DNA of 47,951 nt from Kiritimatiellales bacterium (GCA_003230915.1 QIHI01000048.1:1-47951), one strand, 5' to 3'; positions 16,264 to 26,362 are shown, numbered from the stretch's first letter. Made by a program: numbers and translations. The notes: generated from the letters alone by a model not told the origin.

Positions 16264-17328
16264 ATGAATCTCGACGACTTGAGAAACCAGATCGATTCGC
16301 TCGATAGTGAAATTGTCCGCCTGTTGAACGAACGCATCAACGTGGTACTGGACATCGGTGCGGAAAAGAAAAAGGCGGGATCGGAAATCTATGTGCCTGC
16401 ACGTGAGCGCGCGGTGTTCGACAAGATTAGGCGGCTGAACGACGGACCGCTGCCGGAGGAGTCGGCGCATGCGATCTACCGCGAAATCATGTCCGCTGCG
16501 CTGGCGCTTGAAACCGATATGAAGATCGCCTACCTCGGCCCAGAGGCCACCTTTACGCACCAAGCAGCGCGGAGTAAGTTTGGCGTGAGCGTCGACTACA
16601 TCCCGACCGGAACCATTAGTGCGGTATTCGATGCTGTCGAAAATCGTTCGACCGACTATGGCGTAGTACCGGTCGAAAACTCGACCGAGGGGGCTGTCAC
16701 ACATACCTTTGACCAGTTCGCGACCACCCCCTTGAAAATTTGCGCGGAAATTTATCTACCGATCTCGTTGACTCTTCTGGCCAGCCAGTCAAAGGAAGAG
16801 GTTAAACTCATCTTCAGCAAGCAGGAGGTGTTTGGGCAGTGCCGTAGTTGGCTGAACGCCAACATGCCTCAGGTGAAGCTCTCCCCAGTGGAAAGCACCA
16901 CCAAGGCTGTTCAGCTTGCGCTCGAAACTCCCGGCGCGGCGGCGATCGCCAGTGTGATGGCTTCCGATATGTACAACATCGAAGTCCTTGCCGAAAATAT
17001 TCAGGATATGCAGGGTAATACCACCCGCTTCCTCGTGATCGCACCGAAATACGGCTCCGCCACGGGGAGCGATAAAACCTCCATTGTCTTCGGCGTGAAG
17101 CACAAGGTCGGCGCGCTCTACGACGCGCTTTCCGTCTTCAAGGCCGATAATATTAACATGACCAAGATTGAATCACGCCCTAGCAAGAACAAGGCGTGGG
17201 AATACTATTTCTTCGTCGATATCGACGGCCATGCCGCCGACCCCGTCGTTGCCCGCGCCCTCGAAGAGTTGCACGGACACTGCTCCCTCATGACCGTCCT
17301 CGGCTCTTATCCCAAGGCAGTGGTCTAA
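16264..17328 (+). CDS. pheA: Bifunctional chorismate mutase/prephenate dehydratase (P-protein)
   Basis: It converts chorismate to prephenate and then to phenylpyruvate for phenylalanine synthesis. The 354-aa length matches P-proteins. Residues 1-90 are an AroQ-type chorismate mutase (LRNQIDSLDSEIVRLLNERI). The dehydratase begins MKIAYLGPEATFTHQAA (about 93) and includes YGVVPVENSTEGAV and GNTTRFLVIA. The C-terminal ACT domain carries KTSIVFGVKHKVGALYDALS and IESRPSK, the usual phenylalanine feedback site. It is last in the trpS-scpA-scpB-pheA operon. The tyrosine-branch genes tyrA-aroA lie separately at 40557. Confidence 0.97.
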   Translation: MNLDDLRNQIDSLDSEIVRLLNERINVVLDIGAEKKKAGSEIYVPARERAVFDKIRRLNDGPLPEESAHAIYREIMSAALALETDMKIAYLGPEATFTHQAARSKFGVSVDYIPTGTISAVFDAVENRSTDYGVVPVENSTEGAVTHTFDQFATTPLKICAEIYLPISLTLLASQSKEEVKLIFSKQEVFGQCRSWLNANMPQVKLSPVESTTKAVQLALETPGAAAIASVMASDMYNIEVLAENIQDMQGNTTRFLVIAPKYGSATGSDKTSIVFGVKHKVGALYDALSVFKADNINMTKIESRPSKNKAWEYYFFVDIDGHAADPVVARALEELHGHCSLMTVLGSYPKAVV

Positions 17329-17344
17329 TTTTTTGCTGCACGGG

Positions 17345-17373
17345 TTGACCTTTGAGTGATTTTGGTGTTGATT
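17345..17373 (+). promoter_or_regulatory. Possible sigma-70 promoter for tmRNA
   Basis: TTGACC, a 17-nt spacer and TTGATT lie just upstream of ssrA, giving a start near 17380. The -35 is good but the -10 is poor. tmRNA 5' ends are made by RNase P, so the start site need not coincide with the mature end. Confidence 0.28.
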
Positions 17374-17390
17374 ACAGTTCTCCCTTGATT

Positions 17391-17744
17391 GGGGGCGACT
17401 GGTTTCGACGGGTAAGTTGAAGCTTCAGTGGCGTGTCGAGGTTGGCCTCCAGGCCTCGTAAAAAGGAGTCCAAAAAACATAAATGCTGACGAAAGTTACG
17501 CACTAGCGGCATAGTTCCGCTACGTCTCTACCCTGAAGCTTGTTAGGGGATAGAGGCGACGATAACAAGCTGGCGCCAAACCCGGGGATGCGGGGGGAGG
17601 AGCGAGAACCAACAGGATCCTAGCGACCAAAGTGGCTCAGACAGGCGGCAGCGGCGGCGGCGAATCCTTTAATGCCTGACTACACACGTAGAAGCTGCTG
17701 TGACTCTTATTCGGACGGGGGTTCGATTCCCCCCGCCTCCACCA
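17391..17744 (+). ncRNA. ssrA: Transfer-messenger RNA (tmRNA)
   Basis: It rescues stalled ribosomes by trans-translation together with SmpB. The 5' end GGGGGCGACTGGTTTCGACG is the tmRNA hallmark. The 3' end has a T arm (GGGGG-TTCGATT-CCCCC) and an acceptor CGCCTCC pairing with GGGGGCG (one G-U), followed by A and an encoded CCA. The tag frame ends ADESYALAA then TAG (GCT at 17485, TAG 17512-17514). The resume codon is uncertain because upstream in-frame codons read AAA AAC ATA AAT rather than the common GCA. Total length is 354 nt in one piece, with pseudoknot-like GC-rich segments after the tag. Confidence 0.97.
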
Positions 17745-18322
17745 GTACAAATTTCCATTGCGGGAGATTTGTGCCTCTATCATTGGTTTATTCTTGTTAT
17801 TTGGTTCTCGTCTAAAGACGAGGCGAGGGCGGTTTTTACTAACCACACATCACCATTACTCGCGACCGGGAATTCGTGAAATTCTTAAACTCATACGCTC
17901 TGTACTGGATTATTTCCGTCTTCGTATGGAACCCTTGTGGACGATGGCACGGTAGGCACCGGATAGGTCGATACCAAACTACCTTGACGCGCTCTCGGCA
18001 TTTTAAGGGGATCAGGTCAACCGATTGCGCGAATACTAAGAAGAGTCTTTTTGTTGAGCTCACCTATCGTGTTATCCGGAAAGGATAATATCTCATTCTC
18101 TGGATTAAGGGGGAATTCGTGGAAGTTTTTTCTGGATTTTATCGACGGGATCTCTATGGTGCTCACCTTTCTCCGGATTCATGTGGAGTGTGGCGCAAGC
18201 ACTGAACGCTACGAGAAGCATGAGCTGCGGGGAGTCATATGAATAAAGTTGAATCTTTCGCTTGCGATGAGTGGGGGGGATGTCTACATTCCTGCGCTTG
18301 TCTTTTTTAAGGAAGGGATGTT
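17745..18322 (+). other. Long intergenic region between tmRNA and rpsL
   Basis: No convincing gene is seen in these 578 bases. Short frames here have no ribosome-binding sites and no recognisable motifs. There is an imperfect hairpin right after tmRNA (ACAAATTTCC/GGAGATTTGT) and a perfect 7-bp hairpin CTCGTCT-AA-AGACGAG at 17807-17822, neither with a proper T run. A candidate rpsL promoter lies at the far end (18262-18290). The rest may be leader or spacer sequence. Confidence 0.6.
18262..18290 (+). promoter_or_regulatory. Candidate sigma-70 promoter for the rpsL-map ribosomal operon
   Basis: TTGCGA, a 17-nt spacer and TACATT (each 4 of 6 to consensus) predict a start near 18297, about 26 nt before ATG of rpsL. 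The position is plausible for the start of the operon. The match is modest. Confidence 0.35.
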
Positions 18323-18697
18323 ATGCCGACAATTAATCAATTAGTAAGAAACCCGCGCGGAGTGGCGAAGAAGAAAAGTAAGTCGCCCGCACTGACAACC
18401 TGCCCGCAACGCCGAGGCGTTTGTTTGCTTGTTAAAACGCAAACCCCGAAAAAGCCAAACTCGGCTTTGCGGAAAGTAGCCCGTGTTCGCCTGACCAATG
18501 GTAAGGAGATCAACGCCTACATTCCGGGCGAGGGGCACAACCTTCAGGAACACAGCATGGTGCTGGTTCGCGGCGGCCGAGTGAAAGACTTGCCGGGCGT
18601 GCGTTATCACATCGTCCGCGGTGCACTGGACTGCCTTGGTGTGGATGGACGCAAGCGTGGTCGTTCCAAGTATGGCGCGAAGAAACCCAAAAGCTAA
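18323..18697 (+). CDS. rpsL: 30S ribosomal protein S12
   Basis: S12 sits at the decoding centre of the 30S subunit. The 124-aa product is full length, with [40 protein letters not shown] and [13 protein letters not shown]. The lysines equivalent to E. coli K43 and K88, where streptomycin-resistance changes arise, are unchanged. AAGGAAGGG provides a strong ribosome-binding site. It heads the long ribosomal operon, with rpsG 14 nt downstream. Confidence 0.98.
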   Translation: MPTINQLVRNPRGVAKKKSKSPALTTCPQRRGVCLLVKTQTPKKPNSALRKVARVRLTNGKEINAYIPGEGHNLQEHSMVLVRGGRVKDLPGVRYHIVRGALDCLGVDGRKRGRSKYGAKKPKS

Positions 18698-18711
18698 CGA
18701 GAGTTTGAATT

Positions 18712-19185
18712 ATGGCAAGAAGACGCAGAGCTGAACAAAGAAAAGTGATCCCGGATCCGCGCTACGGTAACGAGTTGGTCGCTTATATGATCAACACCGT
18801 AATGAAGGCGGGAAAAAAATCCACCGCTGCCAATATCGTGTATGGAGCGATTGAGGACATAAAAAGTCAAATGAAGGATGAAGATCCTCTAGTGGTCTTT
18901 TCGCAGGCGATTGAAAATGTCTCCCCGCGCCTTGAAGTAAAGTCCCGTCGTGTCGGTGGAGCCACCTATCAGGTTCCGCTAGAAGTTCGCCCGAAGCGCC
19001 AAACGGCTTTGGCCGCACGCTGGCTGATTCAGTATGCGAGCAAGCGGCGGGGCGTTCCGATGCGCCGTGCATTGGCCATCGAGCTGATGGATGCATATCG
19101 CGGACAGGGAAGTGCGATCAAAAAACGTGACGACACACATAAAATGGCCCAAGCCAACAAAGCTTTCGCACACTACCGCTGGTAA
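18712..19185 (+). CDS. rpsG: 30S ribosomal protein S7
   Basis: S7 nucleates assembly of the 30S head and contacts the E-site tRNA. The 157-aa product begins [20 protein letters not shown] and has the conserved [15 protein letters not shown] and [20 protein letters not shown] segments. Length matches the usual bacterial S7 of about 156 residues. It lies between rpsL and fusA as in classical str operons. Confidence 0.98.
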   Translation: MARRRRAEQRKVIPDPRYGNELVAYMINTVMKAGKKSTAANIVYGAIEDIKSQMKDEDPLVVFSQAIENVSPRLEVKSRRVGGATYQVPLEVRPKRQTALAARWLIQYASKRRGVPMRRALAIELMDAYRGQGSAIKKRDDTHKMAQANKAFAHYRW

Positions 19186-19209
19186 GCCCCAGCCCTTTGG
19201 AAAAAGAGA

Positions 19210-21348
19210 ATGCCTAGCGCCGTGAAACAGCAGAATAATAGCCAATCCAGTAATTCGGATTCCCCCCGGGAAGCCGAAGGTCGCGGTAGTGCTTTGTCTG
19301 CGACACGGAATATTGGAATTATTGCGCACATTGATGCGGGGAAAACCACGACCACCGAGCGCATTCTCTACTATAGCGGAAAGGTACATAAAATTGGCGA
19401 AGTTCATGATGGTACGGCCACCATGGATTGGATGATTCAGGAGCAAGAGCGCGGCATCACGATCACGAGCGCCGCCACGACGTGTTTCTGGAATAAACAT
19501 CAAATCAATATTATCGACACCCCCGGCCACGTGGATTTTACCGTGGAAGTGGAGCGTTCGCTTCGCATTCTTGATGGTGCTGTCGGCGTTTTTTGTGCCG
19601 TCGGCGCTGTTCAGCCGCAGTCCGAAACTGTTTGGCGCCAAGCCAAGAAATATGAAGTTCCGCGCATTGCATTCATCAACAAGATGGATCGCATGGGAGC
19701 AGACTTTGAGAATGTGGTTCAGCAAATGCGCAACAAGTTGACCGCCCCCGCGATTCCCGTTCAGATTCCATGGGGAGCCGCCGAAGATTTCAAAGGGATT
19801 GTTGACTTGATTAAAATGCAGGCGATCCTCTTTACGGGCGAAGACTCGCTCGGATCTACAGTCGAGTATACCGATATTCCGGCGGAGCTCGCCGCCAAGG
19901 CTGAGGAGGCACGTGCCACTCTGATCGAGTACGTTGCCGAACTGGATGAGGGGCTGCTTGAAGCCTTTATGGAAAATACCGATGTTTCCGAAAAGGCCTT
20001 GGTTGATGCCATTCGCCGCACGACGATCTCCAATTTGCTTGTTCCTGTATTCTGCGGATCCTCGCTAAAGAACAAAGGCGTTCAACCTTTGCTCGATGCG
20101 GTGGTTGATTATCTTCCTTCCCCGCTCGATATTCCTTCGATTACGGGGATTGCTCTGAAGGGGGAAGAAAATGTGTCGCGCGAAGCGAGCGACTTCGAAC
20201 CCCTCAGTGGACTCGTTTTCAAGATGACCACCGATAAATTTGTCGGGAAACTGGCCTTCCTGCGCATCTACTCCGGCCAGTTGAAAAAAGGCCAGAACAT
20301 CTATAATCCCCGCACCCGCAAGCGCGAGCGCGTGGGTCGTCTTCTGCGGTTGCATGCCAACCTTCGCGAAGACGTCGATGTACTCTATGCCGGTGAAATC
20401 GGCGGAATGGCTGGGCAAAAACTCTTTACGACTGGCGACACGGTTTGTGCTGAGAATGATGCCATTCTTCTCGAAAATATTGAATTCCCTGAGCCGGTGA
20501 TCTCGATGGCTATCGAGCCGAAAACCACGGCGGATAAAGACCATCTTGTCGATGCTTTACAGGATCTTTCCGACGAAGACCCGACCTTCCATATTTCGCT
20601 TAATGAAGAGACCGGGCAGACCATTATCCAGGGCATGGGTGAGCTTCACCTTGAGATTATTAAGGATCGCATCCTGCGCGAATACAAGGTTCGGGCTAAC
20701 GCTGGCAAGCCAACGGTTGCTTACCGTGAAAGCGTACAAAAGACTGGTATCGGTCGCTTTGCCTTTGACCGTGAAATCGGTGGAACCACCCATTTTGCAA
20801 GCCTGCACCTACAGGTTTCTCCAAAGCCGCAGGGTTCGGGGAATACGGTGATATTCGATATTTCTTCAAGCATCATCCCCAATGAGTTCCGCACGTCGAT
20901 CGAAGAGGGAATTCATGATGCGCTGATGACCGGTGTGCTCGGTAACTTTGCGATCATTGACACGGAGGTCAAAGTAATCGGCGGCGAAACCGACTCGGTC
21001 AATTCGACGGACGTGGCTTTCCGTTCGGCAGCGGTTATGGCAGTGCGCGAGGCGGTAAAAAATTCTAAACCCACGCTACTCGAACCGATCATGCTGCTCG
21101 AGATCGATACGCCGGAAGAGCACCTTGGCGATGTGCTGGGCGACCTGAGCTCGCGCCGTGGCCGAGTTCGTGAAATCAAAGCTTTAGAAGATGTACATGT
21201 CGTGCAAGCGGATGTTCCGCTTGCGGAAGTTTTTGGATATGCAACATCGTTGCGTTCATTAACAAAGGGTAGGGCGAGTTATACGATGGAGCCGCAAGCG
21301 TTTGAATCGGTCCCCGCGTCCATGCAAGATTCTATCCTAAATAGGTGA
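19210..21348 (+). CDS. fusA: Translation elongation factor G
   Basis: EF-G is the GTPase that drives tRNA-mRNA translocation and, with RRF, ribosome recycling. The 712-aa protein has G1 AHIDAGKT (about residue 39), the switch I region [19 protein letters not shown] and [10 protein letters not shown]. Domain IV ([16 protein letters not shown]) and a domain V ending [13 protein letters not shown] follow. An unusual Ser/Asn/Gln-rich extension of about 30 residues precedes [15 protein letters not shown] 19210 has AAAGAG immediately upstream and is the only ATG available. rpsJ follows after 6 nt, with no tuf gene between them, unlike classical str operons. Confidence 0.96.
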   Translation: MPSAVKQQNNSQSSNSDSPREAEGRGSALSATRNIGIIAHIDAGKTTTTERILYYSGKVHKIGEVHDGTATMDWMIQEQERGITITSAATTCFWNKHQINIIDTPGHVDFTVEVERSLRILDGAVGVFCAVGAVQPQSETVWRQAKKYEVPRIAFINKMDRMGADFENVVQQMRNKLTAPAIPVQIPWGAAEDFKGIVDLIKMQAILFTGEDSLGSTVEYTDIPAELAAKAEEARATLIEYVAELDEGLLEAFMENTDVSEKALVDAIRRTTISNLLVPVFCGSSLKNKGVQPLLDAVVDYLPSPLDIPSITGIALKGEENVSREASDFEPLSGLVFKMTTDKFVGKLAFLRIYSGQLKKGQNIYNPRTRKRERVGRLLRLHANLREDVDVLYAGEIGGMAGQKLFTTGDTVCAENDAILLENIEFPEPVISMAIEPKTTADKDHLVDALQDLSDEDPTFHISLNEETGQTIIQGMGELHLEIIKDRILREYKVRANAGKPTVAYRESVQKTGIGRFAFDREIGGTTHFASLHLQVSPKPQGSGNTVIFDISSSIIPNEFRTSIEEGIHDALMTGVLGNFAIIDTEVKVIGGETDSVNSTDVAFRSAAVMAVREAVKNSKPTLLEPIMLLEIDTPEEHLGDVLGDLSSRRGRVREIKALEDVHVVQADVPLAEVFGYATSLRSLTKGRASYTMEPQAFESVPASMQDSILNR

Positions 21349-21354
21349 TAAAAT

Positions 21355-21663
21355 ATGACAAATCAACGTATTAGAATTCGGTTGAAGTCGTTCGACCACA
21401 GAGTGCTCGACGTTTCAGCCTCGGAGATCGTGGAAACGGCCCGCCGTACCGGCGCCCGTGTTGCCGGACCGATTCCGTTGCCGACCCGCATTGAGCGGTT
21501 CACGGTGAACAAGAGTCCGCACGTGAATAAGAAGGCCATGGAACAGTTCGAGATCCGCACGCACAAGCGTTTGCTGGACATCATCGACCCCACGATCAAG
21601 ACGGTCGACGAACTCAAAAAGCTTAATCTGCCGGCGGGTGTAGATATCACCATCAAAATCTAA
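21355..21663 (+). CDS. rpsJ: 30S ribosomal protein S10
   Basis: S10 is part of the 30S head; its homologue in E. coli is also the antitermination factor NusE. The 102-aa product has the typical [13 protein letters not shown] start, the loop region [20 protein letters not shown] and the end [22 protein letters not shown] upstream serves as ribosome-binding site. It begins the S10 section and is joined directly to fusA. Confidence 0.98.
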   Translation: MTNQRIRIRLKSFDHRVLDVSASEIVETARRTGARVAGPIPLPTRIERFTVNKSPHVNKKAMEQFEIRTHKRLLDIIDPTIKTVDELKKLNLPAGVDITIKI

Positions 21664-21674
21664 GTGGTGCTGTT

Positions 21675-22304
21675 ATGAAGGGTTTAATTGGAAAAAAATT
21701 AGGGATGACCTCGGTCTACGACGAATCCGGTGCTGCGGTTCCGGTGACGGTCATCGAAGCGGGGCCATGCGTTGTTGTTCAGCAGAAGAGCAACGAGAAG
21801 GAAGGCTACTCCGCCGTCCAGCTGGGTTTTGAAGATCAAAAAGAGCAACGTTTGAATAAGCCAGCCAGTGGTCATTTCAAAAAAGCGGGTGTTTCGGCTA
21901 AGCGCATCCTGCGAGAACTGCGCGTGGAAGGTTCAGCCGACGTCGCTATTGGCGATGTAATCAACGCCGACGCGTTTGAGGGTGTCAATTATGTCGACAT
22001 CACTGCAACGGGCAAGGGCCGTGGATTTCAGGGCGTAGTTAAGCGCTATGGATTCGGTGGCGGCCGTGCAAGTCACGGTGGTGGCTGGACCCGCAAGCCG
22101 GGTTCGATTGGTATGTGCGAATTTCCCGGTCGTGTGTTCAAGGGCAAAAAGATGCCTGGCCAGATGGGTGACAAGCGCGTAACCACACAAAATCTAAAGA
22201 TCGTTCAGATTCGTCCCGAAGAAAACCTCATTCTCATTAAAGGGTCGATCCCTGGTGCGAAGGGCGGAATCGTGGTCATCAAAGAAGCGCTCAAAAGGAA
22301 GTAA
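21675..22304 (+). CDS. rplC: 50S ribosomal protein L3
   Basis: L3 is an early assembly protein whose long loop reaches the peptidyl-transferase centre. The 209-aa product starts MKGLIGKKLGMTSVYDESG and has the loop GSIGMCEFPGRVFKGKKMPG followed by QMGDKRVTTQNL. The position of the E. coli glutamine methylated by PrmB (SIGQNQTPG) reads SIGMCEFPG here, so that modification is not expected. Order rpsJ-rplC-rplD is standard. Confidence 0.97.
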   Translation: MKGLIGKKLGMTSVYDESGAAVPVTVIEAGPCVVVQQKSNEKEGYSAVQLGFEDQKEQRLNKPASGHFKKAGVSAKRILRELRVEGSADVAIGDVINADAFEGVNYVDITATGKGRGFQGVVKRYGFGGGRASHGGGWTRKPGSIGMCEFPGRVFKGKKMPGQMGDKRVTTQNLKIVQIRPEENLILIKGSIPGAKGGIVVIKEALKRK

Positions 22305-22316
22305 CCGAGGAAGATC

Positions 22317-22940
22317 ATGAGCAAACTACCTTTAAAAAGCAGTAATGGAGATAACGTCGGCGAATACGAATTTGCGGATAGTCTCCTCGTTCTCGATAAG
22401 GGCGATCAGGCGGTCCATGAAGCGGTGGTGGCATACAATGCACACCAGCGCGCTGGAACGGCATCGACCAAGAGCAAGGCCAATGTTTCCGGAACAGGCG
22501 CTAAGCCTTGGAAGCAGAAAGGTCTTGGCCGTGCACGTGCTGGCTACAAACAGTCGCCCATCTGGCGTGGCGGTGCAGTAGCCCACGGGCCGCACCCCAG
22601 CAAGTATAAGAAGAAACTTTCCAAGAAAGTCGCCAAGTTGGCCTTCCAGCGCGCATTTAGTGCCAAGGTAGATCAGGGCGAGATTACCGTGATCGAGAAT
22701 CTGGCGATCTCCACACCGAAGACCAAAGAGTTCACTGCCGTTCTAAAAGGACTCGGCTTGGATCGTGGCGCGCTGTTCATTGTGGATGCAAACACGGATA
22801 ATGTGTTGCTGGCCGCCCGGAACATCCCGCAGGTTGAAGTGGTTACCGCCGCACTGGCCAACACCTACCAGATCCTGCGCTATAAAAACGTGGTCATCAC
22901 TAAGGCCGGCATGGAAGCGCTGGAAAAACGCCTGGCATAA
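22317..22940 (+). CDS. rplD: 50S ribosomal protein L4
   Basis: L4 lines the exit tunnel and, in E. coli, represses the S10 operon. The 207-aa product has the tunnel loop GTGAKPWKQKGLGRARAG with SPIWRGGAVAHGPHP, and a conserved globular body. GAGGAAG precedes the ATG. No classical S10 leader is possible upstream of rpsJ here because fusA ends 6 nt before it, so L4 feedback, if any, must differ from E. coli. Confidence 0.97.
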   Translation: MSKLPLKSSNGDNVGEYEFADSLLVLDKGDQAVHEAVVAYNAHQRAGTASTKSKANVSGTGAKPWKQKGLGRARAGYKQSPIWRGGAVAHGPHPSKYKKKLSKKVAKLAFQRAFSAKVDQGEITVIENLAISTPKTKEFTAVLKGLGLDRGALFIVDANTDNVLLAARNIPQVEVVTAALANTYQILRYKNVVITKAGMEALEKRLA

Positions 22941-22953
22941 AGGAATCGCCGAT

Positions 22954-23238
22954 ATGAAAAGTTCAGCTGATGTTATTAAGAAGATTTTGTTGACGGAAAA
23001 GGGCACCCGCCTTTCGGAGGAGCAAAACCAATATCTGTTCCGTGTGGCCAAGGAAGCTAACAAAGTAGAAATCAAGAAAGCAGTGGAAGCACTCTTCAGT
23101 GTCCGTGTTATGGCCGTCAATACGATGCGCCGAAAAGGGAAGAAGAAGCGCCAACGCACTGCCCAATACGGAACAACGGCTTCGTGGAAGCGCGCTGTTG
23201 TTACCTTGCATAAAGAAGACAGTATCAATCTGATCTAA
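22954..23238 (+). CDS. rplW: 50S ribosomal protein L23
   Basis: L23 lies at the tunnel exit and docks trigger factor and SRP. The 94-aa product reads [20 protein letters not shown], then [22 protein letters not shown], and ends [13 protein letters not shown]. The ORF track starts this frame at 22765 inside rplD; ATG 22954 with AAAGGA upstream gives the normal length and is the correct start. Confidence 0.96.
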   Translation: MKSSADVIKKILLTEKGTRLSEEQNQYLFRVAKEANKVEIKKAVEALFSVRVMAVNTMRRKGKKKRQRTAQYGTTASWKRAVVTLHKEDSINLI

Positions 23239-23251
23239 GGAGTTTGTTGCA

Positions 23252-24079
<828 letters not shown>

Positions 24080-24081
24080 TC

Positions 24082-24360
24082 ATGGCACGTTCACTAAAAA
24101 AAGGACCTTTTGTTGCAGCAAAGCTGGTTAAGAAGGTCAGAAAAATGGATGATTCAGGGCGCAAGAGTCCGATCAAAACTTGGTTCCGCGGCTCGATGAT
24201 TGTTCCCGAGTTCGTGGGACATACCTTCAATGTACACAACGGCAAGATATTCGTTCCGGTATTTGTTACAGAGAACATGGTGGGTCATAAACTGGGTGAG
24301 TTTTCTCCCACTCGCGGGTTCAGAACCCACGGTATGGCAACGGAAAAGACTGCCAAGTAA
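24082..24360 (+). CDS. rpsS: 30S ribosomal protein S19
   Basis: S19 is a head protein near the A-site finger, paired with S13. The 92-aa product begins [19 protein letters not shown] and shows the conserved [21 protein letters not shown] and [17 protein letters not shown]. Length is normal. It is separated from rplV by a 91-nt gap, the longest inside this operon. Confidence 0.98.
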   Translation: MARSLKKGPFVAAKLVKKVRKMDDSGRKSPIKTWFRGSMIVPEFVGHTFNVHNGKIFVPVFVTENMVGHKLGEFSPTRGFRTHGMATEKTAK

Positions 24361-24451
24361 ATTTTCTGAAGGAAGTACTGGATTTTAGAAACAATACACG
24401 TAGACTGTCCGCCTTTTGCATATCGTGGACAAAATCGAGAGTGAGAGCACT

Positions 24452-24787
24452 ATGGAAGTCTCAGCAATAACTAAATATGTTAGAATGTCGCCTACCAAGG
24501 CGCGCGATCTAGCAAACGAGATCAAAGGATTGCCAGTAGCGGATGCCTTGCGCATTACAGAGTTTAACGCTCGTAAGGCGGCCCTTCAGATCGGAAAGAC
24601 CTTGAAGTCGGCGATTGCAAATGCTGAGAATAACGAGGGACTTTCGGTGGATAGCCTGTATGTGAAGAACGCCATTGTGGACGGAGGGCCGATGCAGAAG
24701 CGTTTTCGTCCGCGTGCAAGAGGTATGGCGAGTCCGATTCAGAAGAAGACCAGCCACATAACTATAATTTTAACCGACAACGCATAG
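24452..24787 (+). CDS. rplV: 50S ribosomal protein L22
   Basis: L22 forms part of the exit-tunnel constriction. The conserved body reads KYVRMSPTKARDLANEIKG, then AENNEGLSVDSLYVKNAIVDGG, and ends with FRPRARGMASPIQKKTSHITI. The track begins at a TTG (24416); ATG 24452 with GAGAG upstream is preferred and gives 111 aa, close to the family norm. A GTG at 24425 is a less likely alternative start. Confidence 0.95.
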   Translation: MEVSAITKYVRMSPTKARDLANEIKGLPVADALRITEFNARKAALQIGKTLKSAIANAENNEGLSVDSLYVKNAIVDGGPMQKRFRPRARGMASPIQKKTSHITIILTDNA

Positions 24788-24806
24788 TTGACGAAAGGAG
24801 ACCGTT

Positions 24807-25439
24807 TTGGGTCAGAAAGTAAATCCAATTGGGTTCAGGCTTGCTTTGAACAAAGACTGGCGATCACGCTGGTTCGCGGACAAGCGTAGCTTCGGAAAAT
24901 TGCTGAAAGAGGATATTGAAATCCGTGAGAAAATTACCGGCCGTCTCAAGGATGCCGCCGTCTCGGATATCTATATCGAACGCTATGCGAACCGCATCCG
25001 CATCACGATCAAGACCGCACGTCCGGGTTTGGTGATCGGTCGAAAAGGCGAGGATATCGATAAACTGCGTGAGCTGATCGCTAAGCAGACGGGCAAGGAA
25101 ATCTATGTCGAGATCGCAGAGATCAAAAAGCCGGATATTGATGCCCAGCTCGTGGCCGAGAATGTGGCTATGCAGCTCGAACGTCGAGTCTCCCATCGCC
25201 GCGCCATGAAGCGTGCTCTCCAAATGGCTATGGACAACGGTGCTCTGGGAATCAAGATTCTTGTTGCGGGGCGTTTGAACGGTGCAGAAATCGCGCGTTC
25301 GGAAAGCTACAAGGAAGGCAAGATCCCGTTGCACACGTTGCGCGCGAATATTGATTATGGAACAACCGAGGCAAATACTGTGGCAGGAATCATCGGAATT
25401 AAGGTGTGGATCTGCAAGGAAGCCGAAACCAAAGCCTAG
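24807..25439 (+). CDS. rpsC: 30S ribosomal protein S3 (TTG start)
   Basis: S3 forms part of the mRNA entry channel and its helicase site. The 210-aa product starts at TTG, giving the canonical MGQKVNPIGFRLALNKDWRS. AAAGGAG sits 6 nt before this TTG and no ATG exists nearby, so the start is firm. The KH domain has GLVIGRKGEDIDKLRELI, and the C-terminal half GRLNGAEIARSE and LRANIDYG. The S3 motif KVWI is near the end. A weak start codon in the middle of an otherwise ATG-started operon may lower its translation rate. Confidence 0.96.
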   Translation: MGQKVNPIGFRLALNKDWRSRWFADKRSFGKLLKEDIEIREKITGRLKDAAVSDIYIERYANRIRITIKTARPGLVIGRKGEDIDKLRELIAKQTGKEIYVEIAEIKKPDIDAQLVAENVAMQLERRVSHRRAMKRALQMAMDNGALGIKILVAGRLNGAEIARSESYKEGKIPLHTLRANIDYGTTEANTVAGIIGIKVWICKEAETKA

Positions 25440-25450
25440 GAGTTTGACCA

Positions 25451-25870
25451 ATGCCTTTGATGCCAAAAAGAGTTAAGTTTAGGAAGGTTCAGCGTGGTTC
25501 GCGTAAAGGTCTTGCAACGACCGGAAACCAGCTTGCCTATGGAGAGTACGGGCTTCAGTCCTTGGAGCGTGGATGGATCTCAGCAGTCCAGATCGAAGCG
25601 TGCCGTGTGGCTGCCAACCGTGCTATGAAACGTAAGGGAAAGCTGTGGATTCGCATTTTCCCCGATAAACCCATTACTAAGAAGCCGCTAGAGGTGCGCA
25701 TGGGTAAAGGTAAGGGAGCGGTCGACCAGTGGGTTGCCGTAATCAAGCCCGGAACCATGCTGTTCGAACTCGACGGAGTTCCGGAATCGCTGGCTAAGGA
25801 ATGTCTGCGTCTTGCAGCCACCAAGTTGCCGGTTCGCGTTCGTTTTATTCAGCGGCATTCACACGACTAG
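25451..25870 (+). CDS. rplP: 50S ribosomal protein L16
   Basis: L16 organises the A-tRNA site of the 50S subunit. The 139-aa product begins [16 protein letters not shown] and contains [20 protein letters not shown]. It carries the loop [22 protein letters not shown], whose arginine is hydroxylated in some bacteria. AGGAG is 8 nt upstream. Position between rpsC and rpmC is standard. Confidence 0.98.
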   Translation: MPLMPKRVKFRKVQRGSRKGLATTGNQLAYGEYGLQSLERGWISAVQIEACRVAANRAMKRKGKLWIRIFPDKPITKKPLEVRMGKGKGAVDQWVAVIKPGTMLFELDGVPESLAKECLRLAATKLPVRVRFIQRHSHD

Positions 25871-25885
25871 TTGATAGGATTTGCT

Positions 25886-26077
25886 ATGAAGGTAAAAGAG
25901 ATTAAGGAATTGACGATGGAAGAGCTGGAGCAACAGCTGCAGGACATCAAAAAGGAGCAGTTCAATCTGCAACTTCAACAGGTGTCTGGACAACTTGAGA
26001 ATTCGGCACGCGTGAAAGAATTGCGCCGGACGGTTGCTCGCATTAAAACCATCCAGAACCAAAAAGTTGAAGGGTAA
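25886..26077 (+). CDS. rpmC: 50S ribosomal protein L29
   Basis: L29 lies at the tunnel exit beside L23. The 63-aa helical protein reads [18 protein letters not shown] and later [19 protein letters not shown]. The ORF track extends it to a TTG at 25871; ATG 25886 gives the normal length and begins 15 nt after the rplP stop. The next gene, rpsQ, starts 4 nt after its stop. Confidence 0.95.
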   Translation: MKVKEIKELTMEELEQQLQDIKKEQFNLQLQQVSGQLENSARVKELRRTVARIKTIQNQKVEG

Positions 26078-26081
26078 AGGT

Positions 26082-26348
26082 ATGGAAGAGGCTAAAAGAC
26101 ATTTGAGAAAAACGCGTGATGGGCGTGTGTGCAGCGATAAAGCCGATAAGACGATCGTTGTGATGATTGAAAGGCGTGTGCGCCATCCATTATATGGGAA
26201 GGAAATCCGCATTACGAAGAAGGTTCACGCCCACGACGAGGAAAACCGTGCCAAGCTTGGCGATGTGGTCCGCGTGATGGAAACCCGCCCGCTCAGCCGC
26301 TTGAAGCGCTGGCGTTTGGTGGAAATTATTTCTGAATCTTCTAAATAA
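26082..26348 (+). CDS. rpsQ: 30S ribosomal protein S17
   Basis: S17 is an OB-fold protein that binds 16S rRNA early in assembly. The 88-aa product has the signature [20 protein letters not shown], then [19 protein letters not shown] and [23 protein letters not shown] 26082 with GGGTAAAGG upstream replaces the longer track start at 26034, which would overlap rpmC. Confidence 0.96.
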   Translation: MEEAKRHLRKTRDGRVCSDKADKTIVVMIERRVRHPLYGKEIRITKKVHAHDEENRAKLGDVVRVMETRPLSRLKRWRLVEIISESSK

Positions 26349-26362
26349 ATAGGTGAAGTTCA

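Noticed and set aside
17637-17846. Minus-strand 69-aa ORF reading WWRRGESNPRP
   Set aside because: It is the antisense of the tmRNA 3' end. This kind of peptide is a well-known spurious annotation opposite tRNA-like sequences.
18051-18242. 63-aa ORF between tmRNA and rpsL
   Set aside because: It has no Shine-Dalgarno sequence, no domain and unremarkable composition; its length is within chance expectation.
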